DNA of 64,000 nucleotides, taken from assembly GCF_030435805.1 (NCBI RefSeq), contig NC_081293.1, positions 196,467,546 through 196,531,545 of the forward strand, read 5' to 3'. Shown here in pieces: positions 1 through 12,266 of this stretch (position 1 is its first letter; every line of letters starts with the position of its first letter). Source of the stretch: Mustela lutreola (taxonomy: Eukaryota > Chordata > Mammalia > Carnivora > Mustelidae). The notes beneath the pieces are model-generated. The model was not told the DNA's origin. It was given only the letters and a program-made list of their open reading frames with translations, and did no database searches. The position numbers and the translations under genes were made by a program.

Positions 1-773
1 ATCTTAGAGATGTTTTAAGAAGGATACGTGTTCAGTCTACGGCACTTTAACAATGTATGTAATTACATTTTTATAAGTGAATATACGGATACACACATGC
101 ACATGTAACAGATATAAATATATACATGCATTCCCGTGATCTGAAACCTGCGGGGTGACAGTGATGACTCTGGCCCCAGAAGCCACAGTTTGCAGTCGCT
201 GCCATGTCCTTCTGTAGAAAGTTTATGCACACATTCACGCACATACCAAAGCACGTAAGTAGATACTGGTGGATTTTATTTTAAATCAAGAAAGCAATTT
301 CTTTTCATACCCCTGAGAATATTTGTATCTTCAGTAAAGGGCAGTGCTTAACCCCAAGGCATGAATCTCTTCTAGTCAGATTTAAGATTCCGTGGCAGGT
401 GTGGCCATTTTTAAGGGGTCTTTCGAGTCTCGTGTGGCTCTCCCATCCCTGCCCTCTCCTGCTGTTGCACCCCGTGTCCTCTCCAGACGCGCTCAGCTGA
501 CTCCTGGCCCCCACGGCTGGCCCACGGAGCTGAGGCTGTGATTTATCCTGGCCGAGGGCTGCACCTGAATCTGACCGCCTGCTGGGTTTCAGGGCTAGAC
601 TGGCACACCAGATGGGAATGTTTTCATTGTGGCCCTGGCTGAGTAGACTTTATTACGAGATAGACTTAGAGGCTGAGCTGAACATTTCAGTTTCCACGAG
701 TAGCTCCGGGCGGGCTACCTGACTTGATGGTTCAGAGCAGTGACGTCAGTGTGACTCTCCATCCCCGCGACAG
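1..773 (+). other. ZNF862 intron (left edge)
   Basis: Intronic sequence upstream of the KRAB-B exon. I see no KRAB-A coding segment here and no clear repeat. A cag acceptor at 771-773 ends it. Confidence 0.6.
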
Positions 774-878
774 GGCCCACCACTGACAAACCGAACTTGA
801 TCTCAAAACTGGAACGCCGAGCTGCACCCTGGATCAAGGACCCAATCGGGCCGAAGTGGGGGAAAGGTTGTCCTCCAG

Positions 879-1694
879 GTGAGTCTTGACCTACCGACTT
901 CTGAAGGGCACATCCTGAGGCCTGTGTGGCCACGGCAAGTAACCCCTGTCCATTCAGTTGTCCCTGTCCTGCTCCTGCAGCACACCGGGCCTTGTGTCAG
1001 GCTCTGCTGGGCAAAGACAAGCAAGAGACTACCTCTGTCCTCCGAGTGTCAAGTAGGGGAACAGGGACAGTGCGGGACAAAGGGGGCCCTTTGATGAGCA
1101 GATGTGCTCACAGGACCCATGGTGGAGCTCATGGGGGCTCATGCGGGAGGCCTGGTTGCAAGGAACTGTGTGACCCTTGGGCCTGGAAGCCACCCTTCTT
1201 CCCTCCTCCTCTGGTTTCCAGGGGTAGTACCACTGGTCTGTGCAAGCTCACTGTTCTGCGTCTCTTAGTTGGGTTTTATTGGCTCGCTGCTGCTGCATAG
1301 AATCCTTTCTAAGGCTCATGAGACTTACAGATATTTAACCTCATTTCTTTGCTGCCTCAAAAGAGGATTAAAGTCACCTGTTTATCCAGTAGCAGCTATG
1401 GCCAAGGTGGCTGATTAAGCTTATGAGCTGCTGATGTCACATGATCACAGGGGGGCTGCGTGGGTAGAGACGGAGAGCCCACAAGGATAGCACACATGTC
1501 CTCGGGAGCAGGCTGACTTGCACAGATGATAGTGTGGAAGGGTTTAAAGAGAAGCCACAGATGATCTCTAGAAAGGTAGATAAATCACACTCAACTCTGC
1601 ATGAGGGACACTCAGTAAATTGGGATGTCTTCACTGAGGGGAGGCTGCAGAGTTCTGGGCAGCAAAACCAAACTCATTTTTATTTGTTGCAAAG
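879..1694 (+). other. ZNF862 intron
   Basis: Intron between the KRAB-B exon and the hAT-derived exon. It ends in a pyrimidine-rich tract and aaag acceptor at 1691-1694. No further exon was recognised. Confidence 0.65.
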
Positions 1695-3995
1695 GGAAGA
1701 AGAAGATGGGGGCCGGAAGAGAGGCAGACACACAAGCCTTGCCCATAGACTCTCCCGTGCCTCCAGCAGCTCCTCTGGAGACATGTAGCTCCTACTGCAA
1801 TTCCAGCCTTTGTGCAGTCGGAGCAGATGGCCCTGGAATGATCAAGAGAACGTACAGACCCCGTTCCATTCAGAGGTCATGGTTTGGGCAGTTCCCATGG
1901 TTAGTAATCTACCCAAAGGAGACCAAGCTCTTCTGCTCAGCTTGCAAAGGAAGACCGAGTCTCCACGACAAGTCGTCCCGGTTAGTCCAAGGTTACACGG
2001 GGCCTTTTAAAGTGGAGACTTTAAAATACCACGAGGTCAGCAAAGCACACAAGCTCTGTGTCAACACTGTCGAAATCACGGAGGACGCGCCTCCCGCCGC
2101 ACTGGTCCCGGAGATGTCCGGCGACCTGATGGCGAGCATGGGCTACCTCTTCAACGCTGCCTACTCCATCGCGTACCACTCGCGGCCCCTGAACGACTTT
2201 GAGAAGATCCGCAACTCCTCCAGAGCACCAGGACCATGATTTTGGGCAAGTACCGGAATCGCACAGCCTGCACGCAGCTCATCAAGTACATCTCCGAGAC
2301 CCTAAGGAAGGAGATCCTCGAGGATGTCTGAAACTCGCCGTGCATGAGCGTGCTGCTGGACCGCTGCACGGACGCCTCGGACCAGGCCTGTCTGGGGATT
2401 TATCTCCGCTACTTTAAGGGGACGGAGGTGAAAGAGTCGTACATCGCCTTAGCCCCTCTCTACAGTGAGACGGTGGACGGCTACTTCGAGACCGTGGTCT
2501 CTGCCCTGGATGAGCTGGACATCCCCTTCCGGAAGCCCGGCTAGGTGGTGGGCCTGGGAACTGACGGCTCCGCCGTGCTGAGCAGCAGAGGGGGCCTGGT
2601 GGAAAAGTTCCAAGAGGTCATCCCCCAGCTGCTGCCCGTCCACTGTGTCGCCCACCAGCTGCACCTGGCTGTGGTGGACGCGTGTGGGGGCATCGATCTG
2701 GTGAAGAAGTGTGACCAGCACATTCGTACGATCTTCAAGTTCTATCAGTCCTTGAGCAAGAGGCTGAGCGAGCTGCAGGAAGGCGCGGGGCCCCTGGAGC
2801 AGGAGATCCTCTGTCTCAAGGACCTGAACGCCGTGCGCTGGGTGGCCAGCAGGAGGCGCACGCTTAACGCGCTCGTCATGAGCTGGCCGGCCCTGGCTCG
2901 GCACCTCCAGGCTGTGGCGGAAGCCGGTGGCCAGACTGGGCCCAGGGCCAAGGGCCTGCTGAAGCTGATGAAGAGCTTCCACTTCGTCAAGTTCTGCCAC
3001 TTCCTTTTGGACTTCCTGAGTATCTACAGGCCCCTGTCGGAGGTGTGCCAGAAGGAGATGGTGCCGATCACAGAGGTGAACTCGGCGCTGGGACGGGCCT
3101 ACGCAGCCCTGGAGGCCCTGCGACACCAGGCGGGTCCCAAGGAGGACGAGTTCAACGCCGTCTCCCGAGAGGGGCGGCTGCACGGCATCTGCCTGGACAG
3201 ACAGGAGGGGGCGGGGCAACACTTCCGGGTCGGACCAGGAGAAGGTGATGGTCACGGGGATCGAGTACCTCCAGCGAAGGTTTGACACAGCCCAGGCCCC
3301 GCAGCTCAAGAACATGGAGGTGTTTGACACCGTGGCCTGGCCAAGTGGGCTGGAACTGGCCAGTTTCGGGACCGAGGATATTCTGGCCCTTGCCAGGTCC
3401 TTCGAGCTCTCGCTCCCCGCGGGATACAGCAAGGAGGCGCTCCTGGAGGAGTGCCTGGGCCTGAAAGCCCTGGGCAGGAACCTCCCGTTCTCCATCCTCT
3501 GTAAGAACGCCCTGGCACAGGGCTGCTGCTTCCCGCTGCTGAGCAGGCTCTTGGCCATCGTGGTCTGCGTGCCCATGTCCACTGCCTGCTGCGAGCGGGG
3601 CTTCAGTGCCATGACCCGGATCAGGACCGATGAGAGGACCAAGCTCTCCAACGAGGTGATCAACATGCTCATGATGACAGCGGTGAACGGGGTGGCTGTC
3701 ACGGAGTACGACCCACAGCCTGCCATCCAGCACTGGTACCTGACCTCCTCGGGCCGGCGGTTCAGCCACGTCTACGCGTGCACCCGAGTGCCGCCCTGTA
3801 AGCACCGGTGACAGGGTCTCCTGGCGCAGAAGAGCAGGGAAGCCAGTCTGAGCTTCATGATCCCACGCTGACCTTGAAGTCTGGGACAGTCTGGCAATGG
3901 CAGCCATCACCTGAGGCTTGGTCTCGGGCATCCCCAGTGGGCGCTCCAGAGGTGACCCGTGCCCTCAGCTTCTGATCCAGAGAGGGAGTTGGGGC

Positions 3996-3996
3996 A

Positions 3997-4040
<44 letters not shown>
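3996..4040. repeat. (CG)n/(CA)n microsatellite
   Basis: A short CG run passes into an uninterrupted CA dinucleotide run inside the last ZNF862 intron. Confidence 0.9.
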
Positions 4041-4041
<1 letters not shown>

Positions 4042-4964
4042 CAACCGGCAGGGTGTCCAGCTTGGAGTGTGTATCTTCCTAGCCCGTCTGCCCCAGGCTC
4101 AGATTCTGGCTCTGCTCACTGCTGGTGACCTCGGGCCAGCTCACCTTGTGCTTTGGTGTTTCTCTGGCCGAGGACATAGCATCTGGCAGGGGATGCCAGT
4201 GGCACCCTGTGGAGGTCCAGCCCACTGCCCCAAGTAACCGGAGCACAGAGCAGGGGACAGGCAAGGGCAGCAAGAGCACGTTCTCCACGGGGCTGGGTAG
4301 ACTCTTTCGGGAAGGAAGAAGTCAGTGCGGTGGCCAGGTTGCGGAGAGGCCTGGGGCTTGCCGGGTGGGGAGGCGTCCTGGACGAGCGGGACCTCACAGT
4401 CCCCCGGGAGCACTAGGCTGGAGGGCTGGCGTCGGACCTGGCTGGAGGGGAAACTACTTTCTGTGGCAAGGGAGTTACTGGATCTGAGGCAAGACGTTTT
4501 CCTCTGTCCAAGTAGTCCTGGAAAACCAAAGAGGCTCTCCAGGCTGTTCATGTTTTATTTCCCAGCGACAGCAGTGAAGTTTCTTCCTTGACACTTTCTT
4601 ATTTCTGGAAACCTTCCAGCGCTTGTGCTCTCGTGGGCTGCTGCCGGGTCTGTGGTCAGCAGGGGACCGGGTCTCAGGATTGACAGAGGCTCCTCAGGAA
4701 GCAGGGTGCCCCGGCCCCATTGCTGGGCAAGGCGAGGGGCCCGGGCTCGAAGTGGAGAGAAGAGACGGGGGGACCGGGGTGGGGAGGCAGGCGGCGCGTC
4801 CTCCATGCACGCATTTGCTGCGTGAGCTGCTCCCCGCGTCCAGTCCTGAGGGGGTGAAGGAGAAAGACCTTCTCGGGTGTGTTCTCACTGGCGTAGAGGG
4901 CTTGGTACCCCTGAAGCAAATAGAGGACACCACCCAGTTGGATAGGATAAGGCCCTCCTTCCTA

Positions 4965-5185
4965 GGCTGGGTTCTCAACCTCTGCCCTGTCGGCACTGAG
5001 GGCCGGATCACTCCTTGCCGTGGTACCTGGCCTGTGCCTGGTGGGATCTTCAGCTTCCCTGACCTGCACCCCATACACCCACTGGGTCCCCAGAGCACTC
5101 ACCCAGCTGTAGTGATCAGAAGTGTCTCCAGGCATTGCCATGTGTCCCCGGGAGGGCAGAGTCACCCCGGGTGAGACCGACGCCC
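4965..5185 (+). mobile_element. MER5A-like hAT-Charlie DNA transposon relic
   Basis: The start (ctgggttctcaacctctgcc) and the downstream block aagtgtctccaggcattgcc followed by gtcaccccgggtgaga match my recall of MER5A, a short nonautonomous hAT-Charlie element shared by placental mammals. Confidence 0.6.
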
Positions 5186-5550
5186 CAGGGTGAGAGAAGA
5201 CCAGAGCAGGACTAGAGCCGGCCCGCCGAGGGCAGCCGCCGTCCCCTCTCTAGCCTGCTCTGCGTGCCGTCCTCACTGAGCATACCTTGGGGTACAGCTG
5301 ACATGGGAAGGGAATCGTCATCCAGTCTGTTCTCCCCTCGGTGTAACTATGGGTTCTCTTTCCTCTCGCACAAGGAGCGGGGCTCAGGAAGGAGAGGACG
5401 GGGCCACTCTTTATGGAGGAGGCTGTGACCCAGAAGCCACCCATTCCAGCCTACAGGGAGCCAGCGGAGATCCCGAAGGACTGCACTGTGGACCCTCCTG
5501 ACAGATTCCTGTACCCCCACACCAGCCAAGAGGCTCCTGAGCTGTCCTGA

Positions 5551-8500
5551 CAGAGAGCTCCCATAGGACTCCTTGGGATTGCCTTGGAGACCCCCCTGCT
5601 GCCCTGCCCCTTGGGATTGTGGTGACAGGCTCTCTGCAGAATTTAGGCTGCCCTAGAATCTTCCTTTGCGAGGAAGTCCTGTAAGTCCTGTAAGTCCCAG
5701 GAAGTGGGCAGTGACAAGCCAGTTAAGCCCACCTCCCAGAGACGCAGGGTAATCAGGAGCAGAAGCCTGTTCACTAAGGCCCCTCTTGAAGCAGCGGTGA
5801 CCCCACAGCACTGAATCAGGCAGAAAGGTTCCCATCTCAGATTCATCTTCAAGGTGCTTCAGGAAATGATCCTATCAGGAAAGACGTCACCCCATGTTCT
5901 GGGGGCAAGAGGACTTCTCTGAAATGGGAGAGACTGTTGGGGGTAAGGGCTAAAAGGAGCCCCCCAACCCCCCAGGATGGGGCAGGAGCATTACAGGGAG
6001 GTGGTGGCACAGAGGAGGTGCCTGGGGACCGGCGGAGGGTGACCAGGCTCTGGGGACAACTGGCCTGGCTCTGGGATCTATCACCCCGGCTTCATGGCAG
6101 ACACAAGGAAGCCTCCACTGCAGACGGGAGACACAGCAGAGAATTCCTCCCCCTCCTCCAGGGCCTCCCTTAGGATGAGCCAAGCAAAACCCTCTACACA
6201 ATGCCCTCAAGAGAGGCCGCCTTCCTGTAGCCCCAGGACCACGGAGGAAAGTCTTTCTGGGGGTGAGCTGCTTCCTCTCAGCGGTGGCAGCCCTTCTGTG
6301 TGACCTGCACCAGTGCTGGACGTGAGCCCGGGCTCTAGAGGGGCGGACACGTCCACGCTTGCCCCGGGGAGGCTTACGGTCCAGCCCCAGCTCTGCTGCA
6401 GGCAGAGGTTCAATCATAGTTAATCCCTTCCTCTTTTCTGTGCCTCGATTTCCCTCTCCGTGACATGGCAGCAGAGAATCCAAGTGCCTGCTGGCTCCTG
6501 GTCTGCAGGCGGTGCCTCCAGCTCCCATAAAGACAGACATCAGGTGGCACAGAACTGACTTAGCTGCCTTCAGCCCTTGACCTTGTCCCTTGGTACCAAC
6601 GTCCTTACTGTGGGAAGATGAGCTCCCTAAGTGTGCCACTCTTCCCAAAGTTGCTCTGGGTCCCAGCCTAGGAATCACTAGGGGTGCTTGTTAAATATGG
6701 CCCCCCATACCTGCCTGATCAGATCCGTGGAACTGAGGCTCAGGGATGGTCCATTGTCCGCAGGATCCTCCAGGAACCTTGTGGGCCCACTCAAACTTGA
6801 GGACCCCCACCCCATCTCCCCTGTCTCCCAGAAGTAAAGCACTTTCCCCTCCAGGGCAGCTTCATTTTAGGGGCAGGATCTGAGGCTGCTCACCTGGTGG
6901 GGAAGATGTGGGGCCTAGGTCCTGCCTTCCCAACCATGGGTGGGAAATGGGTTGGTTAGAGGGAAAAGCTTCTTCACACACACCCCCCACTTTTCGAGTT
7001 TCAGACAGGCCAGAAGTGGTGCTGCGTCCCAGCCTCGCACCTGGCGTCCCTGTCCTGTGCTCCAAGTACAAGGTGTCTGGCCCTCAGCCAGCAGTCTGTC
7101 CTCCCCCCCGTCCTCGGCTGGTGCTGGGATCCAGTGTCCCCCAGCACCTGATGTTTCCGGCTCCCCCTTCCTGCCCCCCAGCCTTAGCACTTAGCCTTAG
7201 TGCCCTCGCCTTCCTGTTTTCAGCCGTGGGCTAGAATTCGCCCTCACTCTCTGCCTTTGATTTAGCCTGTGGAAATGTCTCTCTCCCAGTCCCGTGGTCT
7301 GAGGTATACCACGGGCCCCTGCAGCTGCAGCTGTGGCCACCCCATTGAGGTAGAAGCCCGGCCCTCCCTCCCCCATCCACGTAAGGTTCTATGGGGAGTT
7401 CAGGGATCTGCCCGAGGCTAGGTGTTGTGGGTGTTGAGTTGGTGGGATGGAAGAGAGAAAGACCCTTCAAAGTGGGGGTTGTCACCCTACACCCTATTCC
7501 TAGATTCCAAATTGAGGTGACTTTCTGGCAAGCCTCCTCCCCATAGCCTCTTCCATTCTTTAAGAATCCTCAGAGCACGAGGCCAGTCCCTCCAGCAGTG
7601 TTGTGAGTTCCACACACACAATGCCCTATGCCGCTCTAGGCACGGAGGTGGAGGCCAGGTAGGGAAGCATCTGGCCTCCACATCCATGTACTAAGGAAGA
7701 CCGCACTGTCAGCTTTTGAGAAGGTTGGGCCCCTTGGAGGAGGCGACTAAAAACACTGTTTGTCATAGAGATTTGCACTATCCACATTTCTCGTGGGGTG
7801 CAGGCGTGCTAGCTAATGGCGAAGACGACTACCCACCTTTTTGTGCAGGACCCAGGACGGACACACGGTGAGCACCAGCCTGAGCTCTGTTTTGTTTCAA
7901 GACACTCCCTGCATTTCAAACCCAGGGCCTGGAGATGCCCTTGTTGGAGAGCCATCCAATTTTTGCCTTGCAAGAGAGCAAACTGAAGGGCATGGGGAAT
8001 AGAAGGGGTGAGGCGCTGCCGGAGTCCTAGCTACGCCCCCACCCTCCTTCCCCTCCTGTAATCTTCATAGCATCCCCTCTGATCCTGGCATTCCCCCCAT
8101 CCCTACCCCCACCCCATAGCTGCTGCCCACAGCGTCTGACGTTCTGAATTAACCCGCAGTATAACCGATGGTTGATTCCAGTAGCCATAGAGACGGGGCG
8201 GGAGGGAGGGACCTCAGCCCCCACCCACCCCCCACCCACCCCCCCCCGTCCTTGCCAGACACCTTAGTGTAATCTACTCCCGACCTCTGCTTCTCTCTCA
8301 AGCACATGTGGAGTTCCTAGGGTGCTAAGTATTCGGCAAGACAGTGTGAAGATGGGCCAATTGCCTGGTGCAGGTGTCCGTCAGCAAGGGATGCTCAGGG
8401 CGATTGGCAAGGGGAGGTCCTCTCCTCTTTTGGTTTCAATGAGGTGCAAATGAGGTTTAAAAATCCATGTTTAATTCTCAGCATTTTGCTACCTGAATAA

Positions 8501-8570
8501 AGCTGAGTTTATTTGGACACACGTCTCTGCCCTGTAAATCCCGCGGGTCAGAGCTGATCAGAAGCTGATC
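5551..8570 (+). other. ZNF862 3' UTR / intergenic region
   Basis: No gene was recognised between the ZNF862 stop codon and the ATP6V0E2 CpG island. Human ZNF862 has a long 3' UTR, so part of this may be UTR. An AATAAA at 8496-8501 could be its poly(A) signal, but it lies very near the next promoter. The reading frames here are chance frames in GC-rich DNA. C-rich runs occur at 8217-8250. Confidence 0.5.
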
Positions 8571-8960
8571 CAAGCTGCCTAAACCCCGCGGCGCGGAAGG
8601 CCCGCCCCCGCCGGAGAGACGCGCTCGCGCCTGCGCGGGGCCGACTGCGCGCGCTCCCGTGGGCCGCCGGGTCCTGCTGCGCATGCTCGGCGCCCACCGC
8701 CCGTCTGGGACCCCGCGCACCCGAGCGTCTGCAGTTCGACGCTGCACCCCAGCTTGGGCAACCCGCGCCCGGCCATGACGGCTCATTCCTTCGCCCTCCC
8801 GGTCATCATCTTCACCACGTTCTGGGGTCTCATCGGCATCGCCGGGCCCTGGTTCGTGCCCAAAGGACCCAACCGCGGGTAAGGATGGCGCGCGGGCCCG
8901 GCCTCCCTGCGGACCCCTCCCCGGGCGGCGGCGGCCCCCTCCCAGCCAGTGATGCTAGAG
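8570..8960. promoter_or_regulatory. CpG-island promoter of ATP6V0E2
   Basis: Dense CpG sequence brackets the first ATP6V0E2 exon. An NRF1-like CTGCGCATGCTC motif lies at 8677-8688, about 90 bp before the start codon. No TATA box was noticed. This is typical of a housekeeping CpG-island promoter. Confidence 0.65.
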
Positions 8961-11900
8961 GCCGAGGCTGGCGTCTGATACGGTTTGCCCACCCCTCGCC
9001 GGCAGTGACCTTGAGCGAGTGTTACCCCTTCAAGCCTCGCTTCCTTCATAGGTAAAATGATGCTGATACCTGCCTTCTAAGGCTGCGGTGAGGGTTACCC
9101 GAGATAATGCTTGCAAAACCCTTACCAGCGCGTCGCACGTGTTATGTATTGAATAATTTTTAGCCGGTATTATTGTTTTTTGAAGGGCCCCTAGCAGATT
9201 TCTGTATCGGTTGCACCGTTTATCAGCGTCTACATCATTTTACCCTTGGTTAGGAAGTGCTGTCTCCTCTTGATTACAAGTTCCTCTGGATGAATTGTCT
9301 CCTTCGTCACTGTAGATCCACGAGGCTTAGTAATGTGGAAGGAATGGATCAAATGTAATTTTCTGGCACTTTCAGGTGCTTTAGACCAGGGGTCCTGGGG
9401 TCTGGTCTGGATTAGGTTAAGCTTTGGCTGGAGGCTGCTTGGACATATGGGCGCGGTCTCTGGTCTTCAAGATCTGCAGGGCCCAGGGTCCCACCACATC
9501 ACTTTGTGAACCACTTTAGTCTCTCACCTCTCCTGCAAACCCTGGTGAGTTCTGTCCAACCGAAGTCTCTCCTGCTGCATCTTAAGCTTCTGTCTCCAGT
9601 CCTCTTTGTGTGGACACAGGTAGCTAGTCCCTGCTCCCTTTATAACCACTAACGCTGCCTCAGAAATGACTCGCGAGCTCCTTGCCTCCTGCCAGCTTCT
9701 GTTTTCCATGCCCGTGCCCCATGAAGTCTGGCTGCATGGTGGGATGCTACCAATGCAGCTGGGGGGGGGGGGGGACGGGCTGGGGGTGTTACACGAAGAT
9801 GGAGAAAGAGTGGGTGTGGAGAAGGAGATGAAGGGAGTTCATAACACAACTTGGATGGGGGCAAGACGTGTTTCCCCTGAGGTGACCCTTGGAGTTTTTA
9901 TCTTCTGTCTTAACAATTCTCACCCTGAATAGAACTCAGCCTCCTGTGTTCAGCAGCATCGGGAAGGGGCAGGAAAGGGGCCAACCCCAGGAGCTCTTTC
10001 TCTGGCCCCGGCCAGGCCTTTGAAGGGTGCTGGTTCCACCCATCCTGACCTGCCTGTCTCTTCCATTGCAGAGTGATCATCACCATGCTGGTGGCCACCG
10101 CGGTCTGCTGTTACCTCTTGTGAGTACTACTCCCCGGCTCACAGTCGTCCCTCCTCCCCCTAGTCCCCGTCTCCCCTCTGTCCTGGTGGTGACAGATTCC
10201 ACTTCTTTTTTTTTTTTTTTTTTTAAGATTTTATTTATTTATCAGAGAGAGAGGGAGAGAAAGCGAGCACAGGCAGACAGAAAGGCAGGCAGAGGCAGAG
10301 GGAGAGGCAGGCTCCCTGCTGAACAAGGAGCCCAGTGTGGGACTCGATCCCAGGATGCTGGGATCATGACCTGAGCTGAAGGCAGCTGCTTAACCAACTG
10401 AGCCACCCAGGCGTCCCCAGATTCCACTTCTTAAAGGCTGAGTCCATAAAGCCTGGGAGAGAAGGCGGTTGGAGACAGCAGAGAGAGCGATGGGCTGGAA
10501 ATCGTGGGCCCCGGGGTCCACTTCCAAATGTGTCACCTGAATAGGCTTTGTCTGGTCCGTAGGCTGCAGTGGGCCAGCTGGGTCCAGGCATCAGAATCTC
10601 CTGGAGAGAGTGTAAAATGCAGCTTTTAGGCCCACGCCCTAGACCCACTCAATCACAGTTTGCAAAGGTCTGCACTTTGGAGTCCGTATTTTTAATACTT
10701 GCTCCTGGGTGTCTGTGACACAGCCGGTTTTGAACCACCAGATGGGGCGGTAGTCTTCTAACTTGGGACAGGGGGGCCCTGGGGATGTCGAAGAAGAGTT
10801 CCAGGGGATCCAAGGACCTGGACAGAGTGAGGGAGTCAGCGTTCAGGTCCTGAATGTCCAGATGTTCTCTTCCTAAAACTGCCATTCACCATAGCCCCTC
10901 CCCCTTTAGAAGAAAGGACACCTCTCCTTCCACCCAGGCCTCTCACGTCACCTTGCTGCATGTTTAAATCATCCTACCTGCCAACCCAGGGAATAAGGCC
11001 AAGTTCTGGTTTTGAGGGAAGCCCCTCCCGTGAGCACTCAAGCCACATGAAGCCTGTGTGGCTTCCCATCATCCTGGGTCTCAGCCACTCTTTTTGTGGG
11101 TCAGGCTTGACATAGCTGGACTGTTCTGAATTCCGAACAGTCAAAATAGGACAGATAAGAGCAATGGGCTACTGATTCTTCGAAAGGTGACAGACTGTTT
11201 TAAATTAAATGGAATAACAAACCGATAAACGAAAGTGCCTAGAAAATTTCTCAAGACTACCAAATTCATCAAAATGCATAGTATAAGGCCCACCCTTAAA
11301 AAAAAGTACATGACTGCTTTCAGATTTGGGTTATGTTTTTTAGTTAAAACCTGTTTTATAGGGGCACCTGGGTGGCTCAGTGGGTTAAAGCCTCTGCCTT
11401 CAGCTCAGGTCATGATCCCAGGGTCCTGGGATCGAGCCCCACATCAAGCTCTCTGCTCAGCAGGGAGCCTGCTTCCTCCTCTCTCTGCCTACCTCTCCGC
11501 CTACTTGTGATCTCTCTCTGTCAAATAAATAAATAAAATCTTAAAAAAAAAAACCCCAAACCAAACCTATTTTATCTAATTGGATCACGAACTATTTATT
11601 GCTATTAGCTGGTTCTCTCCTTTCACTTTATCTAATGTTAACGATTTTCGACCTCCTATTAACAACAAAAAAATTAAACTTGTTAAAAATAACGATGACT
11701 GTTAGATGTGCCCTTACATACACAGGAGTGTACGGTTTTCACAGTTCTCCCCAGACAGAGCATCTCTAGACCTGTTGTGCTGTTCCTCGGTCCTTCGGGG
11801 ATTGGCAGAACGTCCTCATCCGTCCCAAGGAAGGCCTCGGAGGGGCTGCCGTTCGCTGGCTCGGAGACCGGGACGGAGCGGGCGGTGGCTGGGAACCGGG

Positions 11901-12245
11901 CCGTGCTCTGGCTGTGCGCGATCACAAACACCGAATGGACATCTAGGGAAAGGAGGCTGGCTTCTGAGCGGGACATAGAGGTGGAGGAGGGGGCAGCTTA
12001 AGAGAATGCTGGGCCTAGAAATTATGTTGGCAACATGTCAGCTCGGGGATGATGCTGATGACAAAACCCGTGGCCGGGTTGGCATGTGACCAGAGGCAGA
12101 GCCAGGGTCCCGCCGCGTCCTGGCTCACCCTCGCTGTGCTGTCCCTGGCAGCTGGCTCATCACTATCCTGGCCCAGCTGAACCCCCTTTTCGGGCCGCAG
12201 CTGAAGAATGAGACCATCTGGTACGTCCGCTTCCTGTGGGAGTGA
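8775..12245 (+). CDS. ATP6V0E2: V-type proton ATPase subunit e2 (81 aa, three coding exons)
   Basis: The coding exons are 8775-8878, 10072-10119 and 12152-12245, with gtaagg and gtgagt donors and cag acceptors. Together they encode 81 aa, the same length as the human protein and nearly identical to it ([12 protein letters not shown]... to ...RFLWE). Subunit e is a very hydrophobic component of the membrane V0 sector of the vacuolar proton pump, which acidifies endosomes, lysosomes and secretory vesicles. Two membrane spans are visible, roughly residues 7-27 and 36-58. An N-glycosylation sequon N70-E-T follows the second span. The start codon has a good context (ggccATGa) and lies in a CpG island. 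All junction phases close correctly. No damage is seen. Confidence 0.96.
9005..9165 (+). mobile_element. MIR SINE in ATP6V0E2 intron 1
   Basis: The order gaccttgagcgagtgttacc, cataggtaaaatgatgctga and gagataatgcttgcaaaacc matches the core of the ancient mammalian MIR SINE. Confidence 0.75.
10207..10417 (-). mobile_element. CAN-SINE, reverse orientation, with target-site duplication
   Basis: A T-rich start (poly(A) tail in reverse), a GA-rich body and the inverted tRNA-derived head (gagccacccaggcgtccc) are all present. It is flanked by the 15-bp direct repeat CAGATTCCACTTCTT at 10193-10207 and 10418-10432. The perfect duplication means a fairly young insertion in ATP6V0E2 intron 2. Confidence 0.93.
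11361..11555 (+). mobile_element. CAN-SINE, forward, with target-site duplication
   Basis: A complete carnivore tRNA-derived SINE runs from ggggcacctgggtggctcag to an A-rich tail. AAACCTGTTTTAT lies upstream and AAACCTATTTTAT downstream, a duplication with one mismatch. Confidence 0.93.
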
Positions 12246-12266
12246 CCACTGCCGCTTCGGCCGCAG

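Larger units (their letters stand above)
3798..5377 (+). other. Last intron of ZNF862
   Basis: It begins with the gtaagc donor and contains a CG/CA dinucleotide tract (3996-4040) and a MER5A copy (4965-5185). The last coding exon follows an unusual ggag acceptor at 5377. An alternative cut after caag at 5374 would put a TGA across the junction, which is why 5378 was chosen as the exon start. Confidence 0.6.
774..5550 (+). pseudogene. ZNF862: ZNF862 3' part (KRAB-B exon, hAT-derived exon, last exon), disrupted
   Basis: Three exons match my recall of human ZNF862, a KRAB and TTF/BED-type zinc-finger protein carrying a domesticated hAT transposase. Exon 774-878 encodes the KRAB-B-like stretch ([15 protein letters not shown]). 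Exon 1695-3797 encodes the TTF-type finger ([24 protein letters not shown]) and the hAT body, with the C-terminal CCERGF and [12 protein letters not shown] motifs. Exon 5378-5550 encodes the tail ending [12 protein letters not shown]. Splice phases join correctly: G+GG at 878/1695 and T+CG at 3797/5378. Donors are gtgag at 879 and gtaagc at 3798. The large exon is broken four times: a 1-nt loss near 2210, TGA at 2329-2331 (Arg in human), TAG at 2542-2544 (Trp in human) and a 1-nt gain near 3228. Protein similarity runs straight through each break, so decay looks recent. Earlier exons, including KRAB-A, lie left of the window. Identity is near certain. Pseudogene status assumes the assembly is correct. 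Confidence 0.85.

Noticed and set aside
1625-1694. In-frame ATG upstream of the ZNF862 large exon
   Set aside because: It lies in the intron before the aaag acceptor; the reading frame enters from the exon at 774-878.
2449-3726. 425-codon minus-strand frame
   Set aside because: It is the antisense shadow of the GC-rich ZNF862 transposase exon; the sense strand has clear family similarity.
5950-6678. 242-codon minus-strand frame
   Set aside because: Low-complexity GC-rich frame with no recognisable domain or splice context.
8496-8501. AATAAA as a certain ZNF862 transcript end
   Set aside because: It is 3 kb from the stop and next to the ATP6V0E2 promoter; kept only as a possibility.
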